From: Pandoraea captiosa
GTDB taxonomy: Bacteria > Pseudomonadota > Gammaproteobacteria > Burkholderiales > Burkholderiaceae
Direction: 5' to 3'
Assembly: GCF_902459775.1 (NCBI RefSeq)
Contig: NZ_CABPSQ010000004.1
Location: 1-64,000, forward strand
Length of the DNA: 64,000 nt
Made by a program: the position numbers and the translations under genes. Of this stretch, positions 16,254-25,171 are shown one piece after another. The stretch's first letter is position 1, and each line of letters starts with the position of its first letter. The notes under the pieces were generated by a model that searched no databases, was not told the DNA's origin, and saw only the letters and a list, made by a program, of their open reading frames with translations.

Positions 16254-16487
16254 TTAGCACCCGACGAGTCGGTGGTCGATCGCCATGCGTACCTCCTCAA
16301 TCAATGCGTCTCGAATCTCGTCCAATTCCTCGCCTTTTGCTAACTTCAGTTCTCTCGTTCCGAATGGCTCGATAAGCTCGACTCCGTCAAATGGAGTGAC
16401 CCTAATGGATACATTCCATGACTCGGTGCGTTCGACGATTTCGATGTCGATTAAGCATCCGCGATAAACGGACTTGATGGATTGCAT
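16254..16487 (-). CDS. Small unknown protein (77 residues)
   Basis: The product opens M-Q-S-I-K-S-V-Y-R-G-C-L-I-D-I-E-I-V, followed by W-N-V-S-I-R-V-T-P and a highly charged helix (K-G-E-E-L-D-E-I-R-D-A-L-I-E-E-V). The Y-R-G-x-x-I opening resembles a group of small Burkholderiales proteins of unknown role and faintly the 75-residue protein at 15559. Codon use and charge pattern favour a real gene. No good ribosome-binding site is visible. Confidence 0.5.
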   Translation of the reverse strand: MQSIKSVYRGCLIDIEIVERTESWNVSIRVTPFDGVELIEPFGTRELKLAKGEELDEIRDALIEEVRMAIDHRLVGC

Positions 16488-16506
16488 GGTGACGGTCTAG
16501 TTTTGG

Positions 16507-16525
16507 GGCGAGGCGGAGATATGGT
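16507..16525. other. Candidate cos-like sequence
   Basis: GGCGAGGCGG at 16507-16516 equals the first ten bases of the 19-base P2 cos overhang as I remember it; the remaining nine match only partly. It lies in the gap between the 77- and 268-residue genes. In phiCTX, cos lies between the attachment site and the cargo gene, which agrees with this place. Terminase recognition elements were not checked. Confidence 0.35.
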
Positions 16526-16576
16526 TAGTGTATGGCAAGCGATGGAGAGGCCCAAATACACCTTCAGGCGCTAAGC

Positions 16577-17383
16577 TCATGCATCTTTGGAGGCACCCCG
16601 TTCGCTGTGATATGCGGCCACGAGATTGGTGAGTTCTGCCGTGAGGCGGTCCAGGCAGGACGATAATTCGGTCGTCTGACGCATTTCGGGAAAGGCGAGC
16701 CTGATCATTGCTATCACGAATAACCCGACTTCGAAAGCGTACTTGAGTGAGGCCAGAAAAAGATCGCCGTCCGCGTGTACGTACGTGAGGTTCAACAGAG
16801 ATTTGCCGTTGCCGATTGGTTTGTGACTTAGATTTGAAAAGAGAGCAACGGAATTTGGATGAGCCCCGAAATCAATTGCGGTCTGGTGGAGGTCTTTTGC
16901 CCACTTGGCCCCGTCGTTGCTGCATTTTGCAAGTTCTCTGGCGATCGGTGCCACGGAGAATTCTTTCGACCATGCTCTGAAGGCATTGCGGTCTGCCGCG
17001 TCCGGTTTCGTGGCCCACCGCGCGGCAGCAGATTGGTCGTGCGTCATATACCACGCATACAGCGCCATTTCTGTTGCGGCCCGCCCGGTAGCATATGTCG
17101 GGAGACAGTGCCCGGCCTCGGCTGTGCGAGCTGCGGCCACCCAATGGTTTGTTGCGGTGATTGCCAACAGGCGAGCGATTTGATCTGGACGTTTTAGCAC
17201 GCCGTAGACCAACTCCGCGTTGCACTTGGTGAGCGCTTCGAAGATATCCGAAAGCCCCTTGTGCCAATCTGCCGAGTGAACGAATGTTGCCCATTCATTC
17301 CCGATCAATAGCTGGCTGATCGACGATAGGCCGTCGCCTCCCCAATCCGGGGGGCTTTCGATTTTGTTGTTTTCGGAGGGCAC
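16577..17383 (-). CDS. Unknown protein next to the attachment site, probable cargo
   Basis: The 268 residues are mostly helical and soluble, with one hydrophobic helix near residue 220 (F-E-V-G-L-F-V-I-A-M-I-R-L-A-F). A conserved-looking stretch (G-R-A-A-T-E-M-A-L-Y-A-W-Y-M-T-H-D, about residues 100-116) recalls helical proteins of the DUF5677/HEPN-like kind, but I am not sure of that. The gene is the last in the prophage before the tmRNA, the slot where P2-like phages often carry conversion or defence genes. Its DNA is less GC-rich than the structural genes. Function unknown. Confidence 0.7.
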   Translation of the reverse strand: MPSENNKIESPPDWGGDGLSSISQLLIGNEWATFVHSADWHKGLSDIFEALTKCNAELVYGVLKRPDQIARLLAITATNHWVAAARTAEAGHCLPTYATGRAATEMALYAWYMTHDQSAAARWATKPDAADRNAFRAWSKEFSVAPIARELAKCSNDGAKWAKDLHQTAIDFGAHPNSVALFSNLSHKPIGNGKSLLNLTYVHADGDLFLASLKYAFEVGLFVIAMIRLAFPEMRQTTELSSCLDRLTAELTNLVAAYHSERGASKDA

Positions 17384-17488
17384 CGGCGCGTCCTATTTAT
17401 CGATTTATCGCGAGACAGAGTAAGCGAAGGCGTCGATCTCGTCGCGAAGCGGATTTTGCGTGCCGTTTACGTGCCATTTGTCCGAAAA

Positions 17489-17580
17489 TCAACGACAACC
17501 AGCGACAACGACGCAGAAATGAAAAACGGGCCCGAAGGCCCGTCTTTACAAGGTTTTTGACTGTCGTTCGTTGTCGTTGA
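17489..17580. repeat. Inverted repeat around the tmRNA terminator
   Basis: TCAACGACAAC (17489-17499) and its exact complement GTTGTCGTTGA (17570-17580) face each other. At the same distance inside each arm there is a further matching CGACA/TGTCG. The hairpin terminator lies in the middle. A tandem CGTGCC(G/A)TTT also occurs at 17459-17479. Such repeats beside an attachment core are often integrase arm sites, which is my inference. Confidence 0.6.
17526..17543 (-). terminator. Rho-independent terminator downstream of tmRNA
   Basis: A 7-base stem (ACGGGCC/GGCCCGT) with a 4-base CGAA/TTCG loop is followed on the minus strand by a run of T. It lies 50 bases beyond the tmRNA 3' end and would stop minus-strand transcription entering the prophage. 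Confidence 0.8.
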
Positions 17581-17592
17581 CGGTCAGAATTT

Positions 17593-17964
17593 TGGTGGAG
17601 CCGGCGGGGATCGAACCCGCGTCCGCAAGTACTCCACGACCAGTTCTACATACTTAGTTCAGTCGTTTGATTTAACTGCTTTGTCGCGGACGAACACGCT
17701 ACGCAGCAGCGATCCACTAAATTTTCGACCCTGGCGTCATGGCGCCGCCAAAGCTTAACTGACGTATATGACCTCTGGCGGTATTGCTACCGGTCTTGCG
17801 ACACTAGTCCGTCAGTGAACTAGGCAGAGGACGGCGGCCCTTAGGCTGCCAGCTGGTAACGAGAGTCGTTAGCAGTTACTTAATTTCCCATTGATTAACG
17901 AGGTGACGGGTCCTCGGTATGCCCTGAATCGCTTTGCTACCCACGTCGAAACCATGTCGGCCCC
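17593..17964 (-). ncRNA. ssrA: Transfer-messenger RNA
   Basis: The 372-base RNA begins GGGGCCGACATGG and ends with an acceptor arm GGCTCCACCA preceded by the tRNA-like T-loop GGTTCGATCC. The tag frame at 17873-17841 reads A-N-D-S-R-Y-Q-L-A-A then TAA, with the usual A-L-A-A-like degradation end replaced by Q-L-A-A. It rescues stalled ribosomes and marks the product for proteolysis. Its 3' end is intact here and borders the prophage. Confidence 0.97.
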
Positions 17965-17994
17965 TGTGGAACTTTGCATTATGACACAAATGCA

Positions 17995-20900
17995 TCACTT
18001 GAGTGCGAAGTCCACCCGCGTCGTCGCCCCTTTGTCCTTGATGCCGTCTGCATTGAGCTTCGGCGCCACTACGAACAGGCGGTCGGACGCGATCTTGCCG
18101 TCCAGCCATGAGCGCACCCGCTGAGCACGTCGCTCCGCCAGCGCCCGCAAATCGTCCTCTCCGACCTTGACGTTCGTCTCCATGAGCTTCTCCATCTCGT
18201 CGTCGGGCAGCGACTTGGTAAAGCCGATCATGTTGCGCGGCTTGGCAAAGTCCGCCGCCTTGTACGCGGCCGTCAGGTATTTGCTGCGCTCCTCAGGGGT
18301 GACCGTCACGCTGTCGACGTCGACACTCTCCCCCTTGCCGACCATCGACTTGACCTTCTGGGCCTTGATGGCGCGCTCCACCGCAACGCTGCGCAGCCCG
18401 TCGGTGTCTTTCGCCGGGTCGACACGTCCCACGATGTCCAGCTTGAGCGCCTCACGATCGTTGAGCGCCTTGACCAGCGTTTCCAGACGTTTCTCGTCTG
18501 CCGGCGTCAGACGTGCACTGCCAGGGGCGAATTCAACGTAGCCGAGCTCCTGATCGCCACCGCCAAACGCAGACGCCAGCAAGCTGAACGGCGCCGTCAC
18601 GGCCTTGACGATGAGGTTCACGAAGGCCCGGAAGATCACGCCGCCGAGACTGAACTGGGGATCGTCCAGGGACCCCGAAATCGGAATGTCCACATCGATC
18701 TCCCCTCGCGAATTCTTAAGCAACGACACCGCGAGGCGTACAGGGAGATTCGTTGCCGTCGGACTGTCGACATGATCGCCGAACGTCAACTGGTCGATGA
18801 AGATGTGATTGTTTGCCGTGAGCTTCGCCTGATCGAGCAGATAGTGCACGTCGACGGTCAGCTTGCCCTTTTCGATGGGGTAGCCCGCGTATTTCGTCGA
18901 GTACGGCGTGAGGTTGGTCAGCTCGATGCCATCCGCTTTTGCCCCGAGATCCACGAACGCCATGGGCGCCAGCGGATTGATCTTGCCGTTGATGTTGATC
19001 GGGGCGTTGCGATTGACCTTGCCTTGCAGCGCTACGTCGGCGGGCTCGGTTGTCGCGGTGCCGAACGCGCCGATACGCCCGCCGATGTCCGTCAGGTTGG
19101 CGGTGTAGTTCGGCTTGACGAAGTTGTCCGTGAAGTTGATGTTCCCGCCTTGCAGCGTAATACGCCCGATGTGGACGTCCGCAGGCAGCGCCTTGCCGGT
19201 GCCATAGCCCGGGCCGCGCTCCACGGTCGTCTGGCCCGGCGACTGCTCCTTTTTCTCGACTTCGGTCGGTTGTCCCGCTTCTACCGCCGACGCGGCCGCA
19301 TCGAGCGGTGGCTTCGCGGCAGACGCCGCATCCAGCGGAATGCCTTCGTTCGCGCGCGTGAGCGAGCGCGGCGCCTGCTTGTTGCCGACGACGTCTGCCA
19401 GATTCAACCGGCCGTTGGCATTGATGATCAGCCGCGCATAGAAGCGAGAGAGCGCAACGCTGCCCAACTGCACGTTCGGTTTGCCGCTGCCGATCGCCAG
19501 ATTGATTTGCTGCACCGACAACGCATTCCAGCGCACGAAGTCGTCGGTCGTCACCTTGTCAAGCAAGCGTACGTTGCCGAGCGTAGCGTCGCCGCGATAC
19601 GTTGCTTGCGTGGTCTCTCCCTTCATGGCAAACGTAGTGCGGCCGTTGCTCGAGAGCAGGGCGCTCGCGATGCTCGCGTTAAGTTCGTCACTCATGTACG
19701 AGTCGAAGGCCGCGAGATCGAGCTGCTGTGTCTTGACCTGGAGGTCACCGGACAGCGGTTGCGGCGTGATGTTGCCGGTCGCGTTCAGCGAACCCTTCTT
19801 GTTGAGCGTGCCGTCGATCTGGAGCTGCAACGGCTTGGTCATGTCCTGGGAGGCGTTCTGAAGCTTGATGTTCAGCGGTGCGAACCTCGCGTTGATCGGG
19901 CGACCTTTGACCGCGCGGTCTTCAAATCCGACGCTGGCGTTCTCGACGGCCACCTTGCCGACCTTCCACTGCCATCCGTCGGCACCCGACGTACCGGACG
20001 TACCAGACGTACTCGACACCGTTCCCTTTGACGAGCGGCGCCCCCGTTCGGTGCCGACACGCGCCTGGATTCCGCTGCCGTTGCCACGGCTGGCGGCTGC
20101 TTTGGGTTGACCGTTGCCGGTCAGCGCCAGGAGGTTGATCGTGCCGTCCTTGTCGCGCCGGGCCGCCAGATCGAGACCGGTGACCGTGACTTCGTCGACC
20201 ACCGCTTGCCGGGCGCCGAGATCGAAATGCGACAGTTTTGCCTGTGCCTTGGCGAGTTTGAGCGGCGCGTCGTTCTTGTTGCCCGTATGCCATTCGATCT
20301 TTTCGAGCGTGGCCGTGGCCGGCTCGATCTGAACGTTCGGCTGCTTGTCCGGTGCAAAGGCTGCGCTGAACTTCGCCTGCGCGCCGACCGTCCCGCTCTT
20401 CAGATCGCCTGCAAGCGCTCCCTGTGCGAAGGGCAGCAAAGGAGCGAGCGCGATCGACTGCGCGTCGAGTTCCCCCGTGGCGTTGTGGGCAGGCAGGCTG
20501 AATTGCCCGTGCGCCTTGAGCGAACCGCCGCTTTGAATGCCGAGCGAGGCCTCGTAGGACGCCGGATCCTTGCCGAGCGTCGAGAATTGTTTCACCGCGA
20601 ACCGGACGTTCTCCAAGGACACGCTGGCAGGCTTCGCCCCGCGCTCGTCGGTGAAACGCAACTTGCTGTTGACGAGCGAGACTTCGCCCACCAAGAGGTC
20701 GAGCGGTGAAGGCTGGGCTGCTGCGGCCGCCTTCGCCTGGGCCGCCTCGGCCGCAGAGGCCGGGGTCGCGGGGCGCGCCGTCTGTTCGGCAGCCACCTTC
20801 GGCGCGGACTTTGCCGCTTCACTGGCCTTGGGCGACGCGGCGGCTTCGTCCACGGCTTTACCCACCGCCTTGAGCACTGGACGCTGCGGCAGCAATGCCC

Positions 20901-22002
20901 GCGTCACGTTGATAGAACCGTCCTTCTCCAGCGTGACGTGCTGGTCGAGTCCGTCGATGCGCACGCTATCGATGTGGTAGACGTTGTTCAGCGGTTCGAT
21001 CTTGCCGAGTTTTACGTCAACCTGTTTGACCGCAACAAGCGGCGACCCGTCGGCTTCGTTGACTACTGCATCGGCCAGCCCCGCAGTGCCCGTTAGCACC
21101 ACGTGATTACCGTCCTTGTCACGTGTGAACCGTAGCTTCAGGTCGGTGCTGACTGCCGCGCTTTTGATCTGCGCGGGAACCGTCATCGGCGAGTATCCGA
21201 GATACTTCGGCACGTCGAGGCGGTCGATCTTGATGTCGACAGTCGACTCGAGCGAGTCGGCGAACGGCTTCGTTTGCCCGGAGATGTGCAGCGGCGCGCC
21301 GTCGATGGACGCCTGGAGCAGCGGCTGCACGAAGATGTCCGTGTCGGCCGGCAAATTGGCGATGAACGGTACACCGACTTGCAGATTGTCGACGACGTGT
21401 TTTTCGTCCTGATAGGTGTCGTCGATGCGGATCGTGCCGTTCTTGATCTGCACATTGTTCAGGGCAAAACGCGCCGGTTTCGACGGCTCGGGCGACGGTG
21501 GTCCCGACGTGGCGCGATCGATGATGTCCGAAAAATTGAAGCGTTGCGGGGCCGTGCGCACGATATTGACGACCGGGGTGTCGACGTACAGTTCGCCGAT
21601 CACCGGCGCGAAGCGAAACAGCGAACTCCATGACGCATTGACGCGCAGCTCGCCGATGTCCACGAAGGGCTGACCCGGCGTCTTGTCGCCGATGTGCACC
21701 TTGTGCAGATCGAGGCGGAGCGTGTACGGGTTGAAGCTGACGTCGCCCACGCTCACCGGCCGTTCGAGATAGGCGGACAGTTTGTCGACGGCGTAGTGCT
21801 TGAGCACGGCCGGGACGGTGAAGTAACCGACGACACCGAACATGGCAATGATGCCGGCGGCCCACAGGCCGGTTTTACGGGCGCGGCGGCGCACGTTGGG
21901 GTCGCGGCCGAGCGCTTGAGCGCGGGCGACACCTTGCTGCAGGCGATTACCGCCTGCGGAGGATTCCGTCGAGGATTTGCGATCGTTCGCTTGCTCGGCC
22001 AT
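17995..22002 (-). CDS. DUF748 / AsmA-like envelope protein
   Basis: The ATG at 22002 has GGGAG in place; an in-frame start 14 codons upstream is less likely. The 1,335 residues begin with a basic cytoplasmic part and one membrane helix (about residues 44-67), then a very long periplasmic beta-rich region of repeated AsmA-like units (L-S-A-Y-L-E-R-P-V-S-V-G-D-V-S-F-N-P). A low-complexity Ala-rich linker lies near residues 390-440. The end carries the DUF748 C-terminal block (F-A-P-G-S-A-R-L-T-P-A-D-E-K-R-L). AsmA-type proteins are thought to bridge lipids between the membranes; this is inferred for this family. Confidence 0.88.
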   Translation of the reverse strand: MAEQANDRKSSTESSAGGNRLQQGVARAQALGRDPNVRRRARKTGLWAAGIIAMFGVVGYFTVPAVLKHYAVDKLSAYLERPVSVGDVSFNPYTLRLDLHKVHIGDKTPGQPFVDIGELRVNASWSSLFRFAPVIGELYVDTPVVNIVRTAPQRFNFSDIIDRATSGPPSPEPSKPARFALNNVQIKNGTIRIDDTYQDEKHVVDNLQVGVPFIANLPADTDIFVQPLLQASIDGAPLHISGQTKPFADSLESTVDIKIDRLDVPKYLGYSPMTVPAQIKSAAVSTDLKLRFTRDKDGNHVVLTGTAGLADAVVNEADGSPLVAVKQVDVKLGKIEPLNNVYHIDSVRIDGLDQHVTLEKDGSINVTRALLPQRPVLKAVGKAVDEAAASPKASEAAKSAPKVAAEQTARPATPASAAEAAQAKAAAAAQPSPLDLLVGEVSLVNSKLRFTDERGAKPASVSLENVRFAVKQFSTLGKDPASYEASLGIQSGGSLKAHGQFSLPAHNATGELDAQSIALAPLLPFAQGALAGDLKSGTVGAQAKFSAAFAPDKQPNVQIEPATATLEKIEWHTGNKNDAPLKLAKAQAKLSHFDLGARQAVVDEVTVTGLDLAARRDKDGTINLLALTGNGQPKAAASRGNGSGIQARVGTERGRRSSKGTVSSTSGTSGTSGADGWQWKVGKVAVENASVGFEDRAVKGRPINARFAPLNIKLQNASQDMTKPLQLQIDGTLNKKGSLNATGNITPQPLSGDLQVKTQQLDLAAFDSYMSDELNASIASALLSSNGRTTFAMKGETTQATYRGDATLGNVRLLDKVTTDDFVRWNALSVQQINLAIGSGKPNVQLGSVALSRFYARLIINANGRLNLADVVGNKQAPRSLTRANEGIPLDAASAAKPPLDAAASAVEAGQPTEVEKKEQSPGQTTVERGPGYGTGKALPADVHIGRITLQGGNINFTDNFVKPNYTANLTDIGGRIGAFGTATTEPADVALQGKVNRNAPININGKINPLAPMAFVDLGAKADGIELTNLTPYSTKYAGYPIEKGKLTVDVHYLLDQAKLTANNHIFIDQLTFGDHVDSPTATNLPVRLAVSLLKNSRGEIDVDIPISGSLDDPQFSLGGVIFRAFVNLIVKAVTAPFSLLASAFGGGDQELGYVEFAPGSARLTPADEKRLETLVKALNDREALKLDIVGRVDPAKDTDGLRSVAVERAIKAQKVKSMVGKGESVDVDSVTVTPEERSKYLTAAYKAADFAKPRNMIGFTKSLPDDEMEKLMETNVKVGEDDLRALAERRAQRVRSWLDGKIASDRLFVVAPKLNADGIKDKGATTRVDFALK

Positions 22003-22120
22003 GCGGTCTCCCGTAAGTAGCCAGTGAAGCATACGCCGTGCCACTGAAGCGCGGCGGGACAGTCCCGAAACGCGGCCACGGCATGCGTCGCGGCGTTTCG
22101 GCAGGCGATGGTCCGGCGGC

Positions 22121-22849
22121 TTACGCCGGTGACATCACCAGCGGGGCGATCGCGCCCGCGCGTTCGACGACGGCGTCGGCCTGCCACTGAGCAGGCGCGA
22201 GCGAGTCACCGCAATAACCATAGGCCGCAGCCACCGTTGCCATTCCAGCCGCTTTGCCTGCCTGCACGTCGCGTAGATCGTCTCCGACGTACACGATCTG
22301 TGCGGGTGCAATGCCCAGGCACTCCGCTGCGTACAACAACGGCGCAGGATGTGGCTTGCTGTGCGGTGTGGTGTCGCCCGAAACCACGCAGGCGGCGTTG
22401 TCCGCAAGCCCGAGCAATTTCACGAGTGGGTTGGTGAGGCGTGCTGCCTTGTTGGTCACGATGCCCCAGGGCATACCGCGCTCGGCAAGCGCCGCGAGCA
22501 GGGCGGGGATGCCTTCGAACAAATGGCTCTGCACGCACAATGCGGCTTCGTAGTTGGCAAGGAAGGCGTCTCTCAGGGACGCAAAGGCAGCATCCTCCGG
22601 CGTGACACCGAACGCACTGCCAATCAATCCGCGAGCGCCATGCGACGCCTGCAACCGCAGCGTTTCATAAGGCCCGGGCGGCAGACCTCGGTCTATACGC
22701 ACCTTATTGACCGCGGCGACGAGATCGGGCGCCGTGTCGGCGAGCGTGCCGTCGAGGTCGAACAGCACGGCGCGAATGTCGCCATGCAATAGGGTCGGGG
22801 CGGGGGTGTCGAGGAGGGAGTCGGAGACTCGGGCGGGGGGCTCGAACAT
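22121..22849 (-). CDS. gph: Phosphoglycolate phosphatase (HAD family)
   Basis: The 242-residue HAD hydrolase has all four motifs: F-D-L-D-G-T-L-A-D-T (I), I-V-T-N-K (II), S-K-P-H-P (III) and V-G-D-D-L-R-D-V (IV). The helical cap lies between motifs I and II. Gph removes phosphate from 2-phosphoglycolate formed in DNA repair and oxygenation. It follows ubiG with one base between, the usual pairing in Burkholderiales, so one transcript is likely. The exact substrate is inferred from this context. Confidence 0.88.
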   Translation of the reverse strand: MFEPPARVSDSLLDTPAPTLLHGDIRAVLFDLDGTLADTAPDLVAAVNKVRIDRGLPPGPYETLRLQASHGARGLIGSAFGVTPEDAAFASLRDAFLANYEAALCVQSHLFEGIPALLAALAERGMPWGIVTNKAARLTNPLVKLLGLADNAACVVSGDTTPHSKPHPAPLLYAAECLGIAPAQIVYVGDDLRDVQAGKAAGMATVAAAYGYCGDSLAPAQWQADAVVERAGAIAPLVMSPA

Positions 22850-22850
22850 A

Positions 22851-23546
22851 TCAGGCGTCGCGTGTGCACGCGATCATGTAGTTGACGTCGGTGTCGCGAT
22901 TGATCGAGTAACGCTTGCTGATCGGATTGTAGGACAGACCACGCATGTCGCGCAGGGTGAGACCGCTGGCACGGGTGAACGACGCCAGTTCCGACGGGCG
23001 AATGAACTTGGCGTAGTCATGCGTGCCGCGCGGCAACATGCGCAGGACATACTCGGCACCGACCACGGCGAGCAGCCAGGCCTTCGGATTGCGGTTGAGC
23101 GTGGAGAAGAACACATGACCGCCCGGCTTCACGAGGGTGGCGCAGGCGGCCACGATGGACGCGGGCGAGGGCACGTGTTCCAGCATTTCCATGCATGTGA
23201 CTACGTCGTACGTTCCTGCGTCGCGCGCAGCGAGCGCCTCGGCGGCGATTTCTTCATATTCGATGTTCAGGCCCGCTTCGAGGCTGTGCAGATCCGCCAC
23301 GCCAAGCGCTTTCTTCGACAGGTCGATGCCTTTCACGCGTGCGCCCTGACGGGCCATCGATTCGGAGAGGATGCCACCGCCGCAGCCGATATCGAGCACA
23401 CGTTTGCCTTGCAGCTGCACATGTTGTTCGATCCAGTCCAGGCGCAGCGGGTTGATCTCGTGCAGCGGTTTGAATTCGCTGTGCGGATCCCACCAGCGGT
23501 GGGCCAGTTCACTGAATTTATTGAGTTCTTGCAGATCGGCGTTCAT
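22851..23546 (-). CDS. ubiG: Ubiquinone biosynthesis O-methyltransferase
   Basis: I start at [11 protein letters not shown] (23546), giving 231 residues, the usual UbiG length; a longer upstream frame is noncoding. The SAM-binding motif is [13 protein letters not shown] (about residues 49-61), followed by G-I-D-L-S and later [10 protein letters not shown]. The opening [11 protein letters not shown] is diagnostic. It performs both O-methylations in ubiquinone synthesis on the membrane-associated Ubi complex. Confidence 0.96.
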   Translation of the reverse strand: MNADLQELNKFSELAHRWWDPHSEFKPLHEINPLRLDWIEQHVQLQGKRVLDIGCGGGILSESMARQGARVKGIDLSKKALGVADLHSLEAGLNIEYEEIAAEALAARDAGTYDVVTCMEMLEHVPSPASIVAACATLVKPGGHVFFSTLNRNPKAWLLAVVGAEYVLRMLPRGTHDYAKFIRPSELASFTRASGLTLRDMRGLSYNPISKRYSINRDTDVNYMIACTRDA

Positions 23547-23936
23547 CACTTGCTCATGGACATTGACGGATCGACGCAGACCGGATGTGACATGGCCGCG
23601 CGTGCCCTGTGAACCGGATGGTCGGCGGGCGCCGTCGAGATGCGGCAAGTATAACGAAGTGAGTACGCCCATGTCCAAAGCGCAAGGCGTGACGGGGACT
23701 TCGCGGTTATCGTCAGGGGCGTAGCGACACGCGCGCCGGCAGGCAGGCGTGGCATGAGAATACCGGGCCACGTCTACCCGCCCGTCTGCCCGAAAGGTCA
23801 GAGACTCCGTTCACGCCGGACGGCAGCGGCCGAACGTGCTGAAACGAGATGGATTCAGGGGCGAAGGCGGCGACCCGAAGTCGCCGCCTGCATATCGTGG
23901 TCGCTCCGGTTCGGGGGGGCGCTTACCTCCCCCGTG
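23547..23936. other. Intergenic region between ubiG and ald
   Basis: I see no gene in these 390 bases. They hold the ubiG promoter region and, next to ald, hairpins. The best one has a perfect 10-base stem (23865-23874 with 23880-23889), 48 bases after the ald stop. It lacks a T-run on the minus strand. Confidence 0.6.
23865..23889 (-). terminator. Hairpin downstream of ald
   Basis: AGGCGGCGAC and GTCGCCGCCT form a 10-base perfect stem with a 5-base loop. The missing T-run makes it a weak or non-classical terminator. Confidence 0.45.
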
Positions 23937-25070
23937 TCAGGCGGCGGCCGGCAGATGGGCCAATACAGCGTTCGGGTCGTGATAGACGAGGCCGAGCGCC
24001 TCGGCAACGCCCCGGTTGGTCACCATGCCGCGCGCGACATTCAGGCCCGCGAGAAGATGCGGGTCGGCGCGCATGGCGGCAACGGCGCCATGGTCGGCCA
24101 ATTGAAGAATGAACGGCAGCGTCACGTTGTTCAGGGCAAAGGTCGAGGTGCGCGGCACGCCCCCAGGCATGTTGGCGACGCAATAGTGCACGACCCCATC
24201 GACGACATAGACGGGGTCGGCGTGCGTGGTCGGGTGCGACGTCTCGCAGCATCCGCCCTGATCGATGGCGACATCGACGATGACCGAGCCTCTGCGCATC
24301 AGGCCGAGCATCGCCCGCGTGATGAGCTTGGGTGCTGCGGCACCGGGAATGAGTACGCCGCCGATGACGAGGTCGGCGTCACGCAAATGGCTTTCGATGG
24401 CGTGCTGCGTCGAATAGACGGTTTGCACGCGGCCGCCAAACTGCGCGCTGATGCGGCGCAAGGCGTCGACCGATTTATCGATGACGGTCACCTGCGCGCC
24501 GATCCCGACCGCAACGGTTGCGGCATTGGTGCCGACGACCCCGCCACCCAGAATGACGACCTTGCCGGCTTCCACTCCCGGTACACCCGAGAGCAGCAGC
24601 CCAAGTCCCCCGTGGGTTTTTTCGAGCGCCGTGGCGCCTGCCTGAATCGACATGCGGCCTGCGACCTCCGACATGGGCGCAAGTAACGGCAAGCCGCCGC
24701 TTGCGGACGTCACAGTTTCATACGCAATGCACGTGGCGCCACTCTTGATCAGGTCGCGCGTCTGTTCCGGGTCGGGGGCGAGGTGAAGATAAGTGAACAG
24801 CGTGTGATGAGGCCGCAATCGCGCCCGCTCGATCGCTTGAGGTTCCTTGACCTTGACGATCAGCTCGGCACGGTCGAAGACATCGACGGCGTTGGCAGCA
24901 ATGCGCGCACCGGCAGCCGCGTAGATCGTATCGTCCATGCCAATGCCTTCGCCCGCTTGGGTCTCGATCCACACCTCATGCCCGCGTGCCACCACCTCGC
25001 GTACGGCTGCGGGCGTCATGCCTACGCGATATTCGTGGTTCTTGATCTCCTTGGGTACACCGATCTTCAT
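23937..25070 (-). CDS. ald: Alanine dehydrogenase
   Basis: The 377 residues start [20 protein letters not shown], the family signature. The catalytic His lies in F-T-Y-L-H-L-A-P-D (about residue 96), and the NAD site is [13 protein letters not shown] (about 172-184). It interconverts L-alanine and pyruvate plus ammonia with NAD. AGGAGA lies before the ATG. It is downstream of dadA but separated by a strong terminator, so it probably has its own promoter. With dadA and the Lrp-type gene it forms an alanine-catabolism locus. Confidence 0.97.
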   Translation of the reverse strand: MKIGVPKEIKNHEYRVGMTPAAVREVVARGHEVWIETQAGEGIGMDDTIYAAAGARIAANAVDVFDRAELIVKVKEPQAIERARLRPHHTLFTYLHLAPDPEQTRDLIKSGATCIAYETVTSASGGLPLLAPMSEVAGRMSIQAGATALEKTHGGLGLLLSGVPGVEAGKVVILGGGVVGTNAATVAVGIGAQVTVIDKSVDALRRISAQFGGRVQTVYSTQHAIESHLRDADLVIGGVLIPGAAAPKLITRAMLGLMRRGSVIVDVAIDQGGCCETSHPTTHADPVYVVDGVVHYCVANMPGGVPRTSTFALNNVTLPFILQLADHGAVAAMRADPHLLAGLNVARGMVTNRGVAEALGLVYHDPNAVLAHLPAAA

Positions 25071-25142
25071 GATGCGTCTCCTGTGTTGTGTTTTGTTGGA
25101 ACGGCAAACAACGGGTATGACAATGCGGCAAGGACAAACAAA

Positions 25143-25164
25143 AACGGCACCCGAAGGTGCCGTT
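25143..25164 (-). terminator. Terminator of dadA
   Basis: A 9-base perfect stem (AACGGCACC / GGTGCCGTT) with a 4-base loop is followed on the minus strand by a T-run. It lies 8 bases beyond the dadA stop. Confidence 0.88.
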
Positions 25165-25171
25165 TCGCGAA

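Larger units (their letters stand above)
1..17592. mobile_element. P2/phiCTX-like prophage, one end, adjoining the tmRNA gene
   Basis: The gene order fibre H-I-J-W-V, S-R, lysis, X-L-M-N-O and divergent P-Q is the P2-family late region. Most neighbouring genes overlap by 1 to 4 bases. The intact tmRNA 3' end at 17593 is a plausible attachment site, because many tyrosine integrases use tmRNA or tRNA 3' ends. No integrase, repressor, replication gene, sheath, tube or tape-measure gene is present, so the element must continue left of position 1. The exact right boundary is inferred. The second copy of the attachment core would lie outside the window. Confidence 0.9.

Noticed and set aside
18772-20031. 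Plus-strand 419-codon frame
   Set aside because: Antisense shadow inside the DUF748 gene, Arg-rich and without recognisable motifs.
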